Positions 2,951-5,451 of a stretch of 5,451 nt of DNA are shown piece by piece (position 1 is the stretch's first letter; each line of letters begins with the position of its first letter). Made by a program: the position numbers and the translations under genes. Under the pieces are notes generated by a model. It searched no databases. It was not told the DNA's origin and saw nothing but the letters and a program-made list of their open reading frames with translations. The DNA comes from Bacteroidales bacterium UBA4347 (GTDB taxonomy: Bacteria > Bacteroidota > Bacteroidia > Bacteroidales > P3): contig DGTB01000015.1 in assembly GCA_002394185.1 (NCBI GenBank), forward strand, positions 1 through 5,451, given 5' to 3'.

Positions 2951-5451
2951 ATGAAGAAGCTTATTGTATTGGTATTTACTGTTTTGAGCGTTGCTGCCGT
3001 GGCGCAGCAGGGCGGAGTTAGAGGTAAGGTTGTGGATGCCCGGTCGGGCGAGAACATTGAGTACGCCAACGTGGCACTGCTGCGGGCCAGCGACTCGACG
3101 CTGGTCAACGGCACGGTGAGCGAGAGCAATGGCGGTTTTGCGCTGACAGCCCCCTACGGGCGCTATGTGCTGAGGGTGACGTTCATGGGCTATGATGCTT
3201 ATTACTATGGCAATGTGGTGGTGCTGAACGACAGGCACCGCGATGTGAATGTGGGAAAGGTGTCGCTGAGAATGAGCGGCACAATGATGGAAGCGGTGGA
3301 GGTCACCGCTGAGCGCTCGATGGTGGAATACCAGTTGGACAAGCGCGTCATCAATGTGGATAAGAATATAGTGAGCAGCGGCGGCACGGCCACCGACGTG
3401 CTGGAGCAGGTGCCCAGCGTGGCGGTAGACAATGACGGCAACGTGACGCTGCGTGGCTCGAGCAATGTCAAGGTGTTGGTCAACGGCCGCCCCAGCGAGC
3501 TGCTGAGCAGCGACCTGGCGTCGTTGCTGGAGCAGATACCGGCTTCGACGGTGGAGAACGTGGAGGTCATCACCAATCCCTCGGCCAAGTACGACCCCGA
3601 GGGTATGAGCGGCATCATCAACATCAAGCTCAAGGACAAGACCGCCGGCGCCCTGGGTCTGAACGGTGTGGTGAACGTTAACGTCGGCGCCCCGCTGCCT
3701 TTCATGGTGCCGGACTCGCTGCCGAGCCTCATCCCCACCGCCATGGGCAACATCAGCCTCAACTACTCCACTGAGAAATACAATCTCTTCTTCAACGCCG
3801 ACGGCGGCGTGCGCCAGCGTGGCAACCACTCCACCACGGACATCGAGTACCTCAATCTCGACGGCACCACGCGCTCGCACTACGACATCGACCAGTACAG
3901 TCTCAACCCCAACTATATGGGGAGCATGAAGATAGGTGGCGAATACTATTTCAATGAGCACAACAGCTTGCTGCTCAGCTACCAGCTGCGTGGCGGCAAC
4001 CGCCGTCGCCACAGCGACATCTATGCCCGCGACGTGTACAACGCCGCCGACTCGATGCACTACGACCAGACCACCGGCAGCGACAACGTCAACCTCAACC
4101 ATACGTTCAACCTGCTTTACACCAAGAAGTTCGACCGCAAGGACGAGGAACTGACCTTCGACGCCACCTTCAGCACCCGTCAGGTGACGGGTGAGGGTGA
4201 GCAGGAGCAGATCTACCGCGATGCCGCCGCCCATGCCGACCACTACTACCTGCGCGAGAGCGAGACGGAGAACCACCACCAGTCAGCCAACCTGAAGCTC
4301 AACTGGCTGCGTCCCTTCGACAACGGCTGGCGTCTGGAGACGGGCTACGAAGGCCGTATGGACTGGCCCAACCAGAAGGCCGACTACTACCGCACCACCA
4401 CGACCACCACGCACGTCTACGACGCCACCTCGTCGACCCACTTCGACTACAGCCAGCATGTCCATGCCGTCTACGCCACCTTCGGCGGCAACCTCATGGA
4501 GAAGCTTTCGCTGCAGGCCGGCCTGCGCGGCGAGTATTCGTCCATCTACGGCGAGGACCTCAACCATCCCGCCACCAAGCCTGTCGACAAGACCTACTGG
4601 CAGCTCTATCCCACGCTGCACCTCTCGTACAAGATCACCGCCCTCCAGAGCATGCAGCTCAGCTACAGCCGCCGTGTGCACCGCCCCCACATGTGGGACC
4701 TCAACCCCTACATGGACGTGCGCGAGGGCGACCAAATCAGCTTCGGCAACCCCAACCTCGACCCCGAGTACACCAACGCCTTCGAGTTGAGCTACAACCT
4801 GGGTTTCAACAAGGTCAATATCTTCACCTCGGCCTACTACCGCCAGACCAACAACATGATTACCCGCTATGGTTTCATGTGGTGTGCCGACAGCGTGGAT
4901 CGCTACGCCTGGTGGGAGCCCTACAACCCCCAGTATGACGGCTACCGCGCTTCGACGAGCTTCAACCTCAGTACCGGTTACAACTATGGTCTGGAGTTCA
5001 TCGTCGACTGGCAGATATTCAACTGGTGGAAAATCAATGTCAGCCTCAACCTCTACCAGAACCACATCCAGGGCACCACCCTGCTCAACAACCAGGACAA
5101 GGAGTCGTTCCAGGCCAGCGGCAAGTTTACCTCCTTCATGACCCTGCCCAAGGACTGGACCATCCAGCTCAGCGGCCAGTACTGGGCGCCGTGGCTCGAC
5201 CTGCAGACCGAAATGGAGGCCAGCTACTGGGTGGACCTGGCGGTGAAGAAGGATGTCTTCGACAAGCGCGGCACTGTCAATATCCGTGTCTCCGACGTGC
5301 TCTGCACTGGTGGCTGGGGACACACCACCCATGACAACCAGATGAACCGTGTGGTGAGGGCCAAGCGCCTCTCGCCGACGGTCACTGTGGGCTTCTCGTG
5401 GAAAATCAACAACGGCCTCAAGCAACGTCCGCAGCAGATGGAAGAGGAAGG
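2951..5451 (+). CDS. TonB-dependent receptor / outer-membrane beta-barrel protein (runs off right edge)
   Basis: This is an outer-membrane transporter powered by TonB; its substrate is unknown. The 833 visible codons begin MKKLIVLVFTVLSVAAVAQQ, a signal peptide with a likely cut after AVA (residue 18). Residues about 21-105 form a carboxypeptidase-regulatory-like domain (GKVVDARSGENIEYANVALL...SNGGFALTAPYGRYVLRVTF). EAVEVTAE (114-121) resembles a TonB box. The plug follows to about residue 228 (TATDVLEQVPSVAVDNDGNV, KVLVNGRPSEL, VENVEVITNPSAKYDPEGMS, GIINIKLK). The rest alternates aromatic-rich strands and polar loops, as in the outer-membrane beta-barrel type 3 family. A final strand (SPTVTVGFSWKIN, 808-820) and a polar tail (QRPQQMEEEG) show the stop is probably only a few codons past the edge. 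Two cysteines, 645 and 785, occur in the barrel. No SusD-like partner is visible upstream. No Shine-Dalgarno sequence precedes the start. Confidence 0.93.
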   Translation, partial: MKKLIVLVFTVLSVAAVAQQGGVRGKVVDARSGENIEYANVALLRASDSTLVNGTVSESNGGFALTAPYGRYVLRVTFMGYDAYYYGNVVVLNDRHRDVNVGKVSLRMSGTMMEAVEVTAERSMVEYQLDKRVINVDKNIVSSGGTATDVLEQVPSVAVDNDGNVTLRGSSNVKVLVNGRPSELLSSDLASLLEQIPASTVENVEVITNPSAKYDPEGMSGIINIKLKDKTAGALGLNGVVNVNVGAPLPFMVPDSLPSLIPTAMGNISLNYSTEKYNLFFNADGGVRQRGNHSTTDIEYLNLDGTTRSHYDIDQYSLNPNYMGSMKIGGEYYFNEHNSLLLSYQLRGGNRRRHSDIYARDVYNAADSMHYDQTTGSDNVNLNHTFNLLYTKKFDRKDEELTFDATFSTRQVTGEGEQEQIYRDAAAHADHYYLRESETENHHQSANLKLNWLRPFDNGWRLETGYEGRMDWPNQKADYYRTTTTTTHVYDATSSTHFDYSQHVHAVYATFGGNLMEKLSLQAGLRGEYSSIYGEDLNHPATKPVDKTYWQLYPTLHLSYKITALQSMQLSYSRRVHRPHMWDLNPYMDVREGDQISFGNPNLDPEYTNAFELSYNLGFNKVNIFTSAYYRQTNNMITRYGFMWCADSVDRYAWWEPYNPQYDGYRASTSFNLSTGYNYGLEFIVDWQIFNWWKINVSLNLYQNHIQGTTLLNNQDKESFQASGKFTSFMTLPKDWTIQLSGQYWAPWLDLQTEMEASYWVDLAVKKDVFDKRGTVNIRVSDVLCTGGWGHTTHDNQMNRVVRAKRLSPTVTVGFSWKINNGLKQRPQQMEEE
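4394..4411 (+). repeat. Duplicated ACCACCACG coding six threonines
   Basis: Two identical nonamers encode Thr482-Thr487 of the receptor, within a probable surface loop before HVYDATSSTHFDY. It is an in-frame short duplication. A change of one nonamer would alter the loop by three residues without a frameshift. Confidence 0.6.

Noticed and set aside
2549..4279. A 576-residue open frame on the minus strand opposite the PAS and receptor genes
   Set aside because: It is a by-product of G/C-ending codons on the plus strand. Its translation is Val/His/Leu-rich low-complexity sequence with no recognisable domain, while the plus strand has clear PAS and receptor homology.
4283..5425. A 380-residue open frame on the minus strand opposite the receptor barrel
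   Set aside because: Same cause: its composition is typical of an antisense shadow, and the plus-strand barrel reads through in frame to the window edge.

Overview
The window looks like a chromosomal segment from a GC-rich member of the Bacteroidota, probably an anaerobic gut-type Bacteroidales. Three things point there. Both clear promoters fit the Bacteroidetes pattern (TTTG-like -33 element, 19-21 nt spacer, TAnnTTTG -7 element). Start codons are preceded by A/T-rich leaders rather than Shine-Dalgarno sequences. The last gene is a TonB-dependent outer-membrane receptor with the N-terminal carboxypeptidase-regulatory-like domain typical of this phylum. Genes are GC-rich with G/C-ending codons, while gene starts and some intergenic stretches are AT-rich. 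Genus cannot be resolved by eye.

Layout. Positions 1-1150, minus strand: rimP (complete) followed by the first half of nusA (cut by the left edge), the start of the conserved rimP-nusA-infB translation/transcription operon. Its promoter (1193-1223) and a short leader with a terminator-like hairpin (1162-1182) lie upstream. Positions 1151-1561: a 411-bp divergent intergenic region with two outward-facing promoters and, between them, short tandem and direct repeats and a small hairpin, but no credible gene. Positions 1562-2470, plus strand: a phosphate butyryltransferase-type acyltransferase. Positions 2483-2562: a palindrome built from GGTTTAA-type heptamers, able to form a 30-bp RNA stem that ends seven bases before the next start codon. 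Positions 2570-2935: a small stand-alone PAS-domain protein. Positions 2951-5451: a TonB-dependent receptor / outer-membrane beta-barrel protein, running off the right edge almost certainly close to its natural end.

How the genes fit together. The minus-strand pair is housekeeping: RimP matures the 30S ribosomal subunit and NusA controls transcription elongation and termination. On the plus strand the acyltransferase belongs to acyl-CoA/acyl-phosphate energy metabolism, but its usual partner, butyrate kinase, is not beside it. The PAS gene and the receptor are 15 bp apart and are probably co-transcribed. The large hairpin separates them from the acyltransferase gene.

No CRISPR array, tRNA, rRNA, insertion sequence or phage gene was seen. 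No clearly new multi-gene system is evident. The best leads are the two RNA-structure candidates (the rimP leader hairpin and the heptamer palindrome) and the PAS-receptor pairing.
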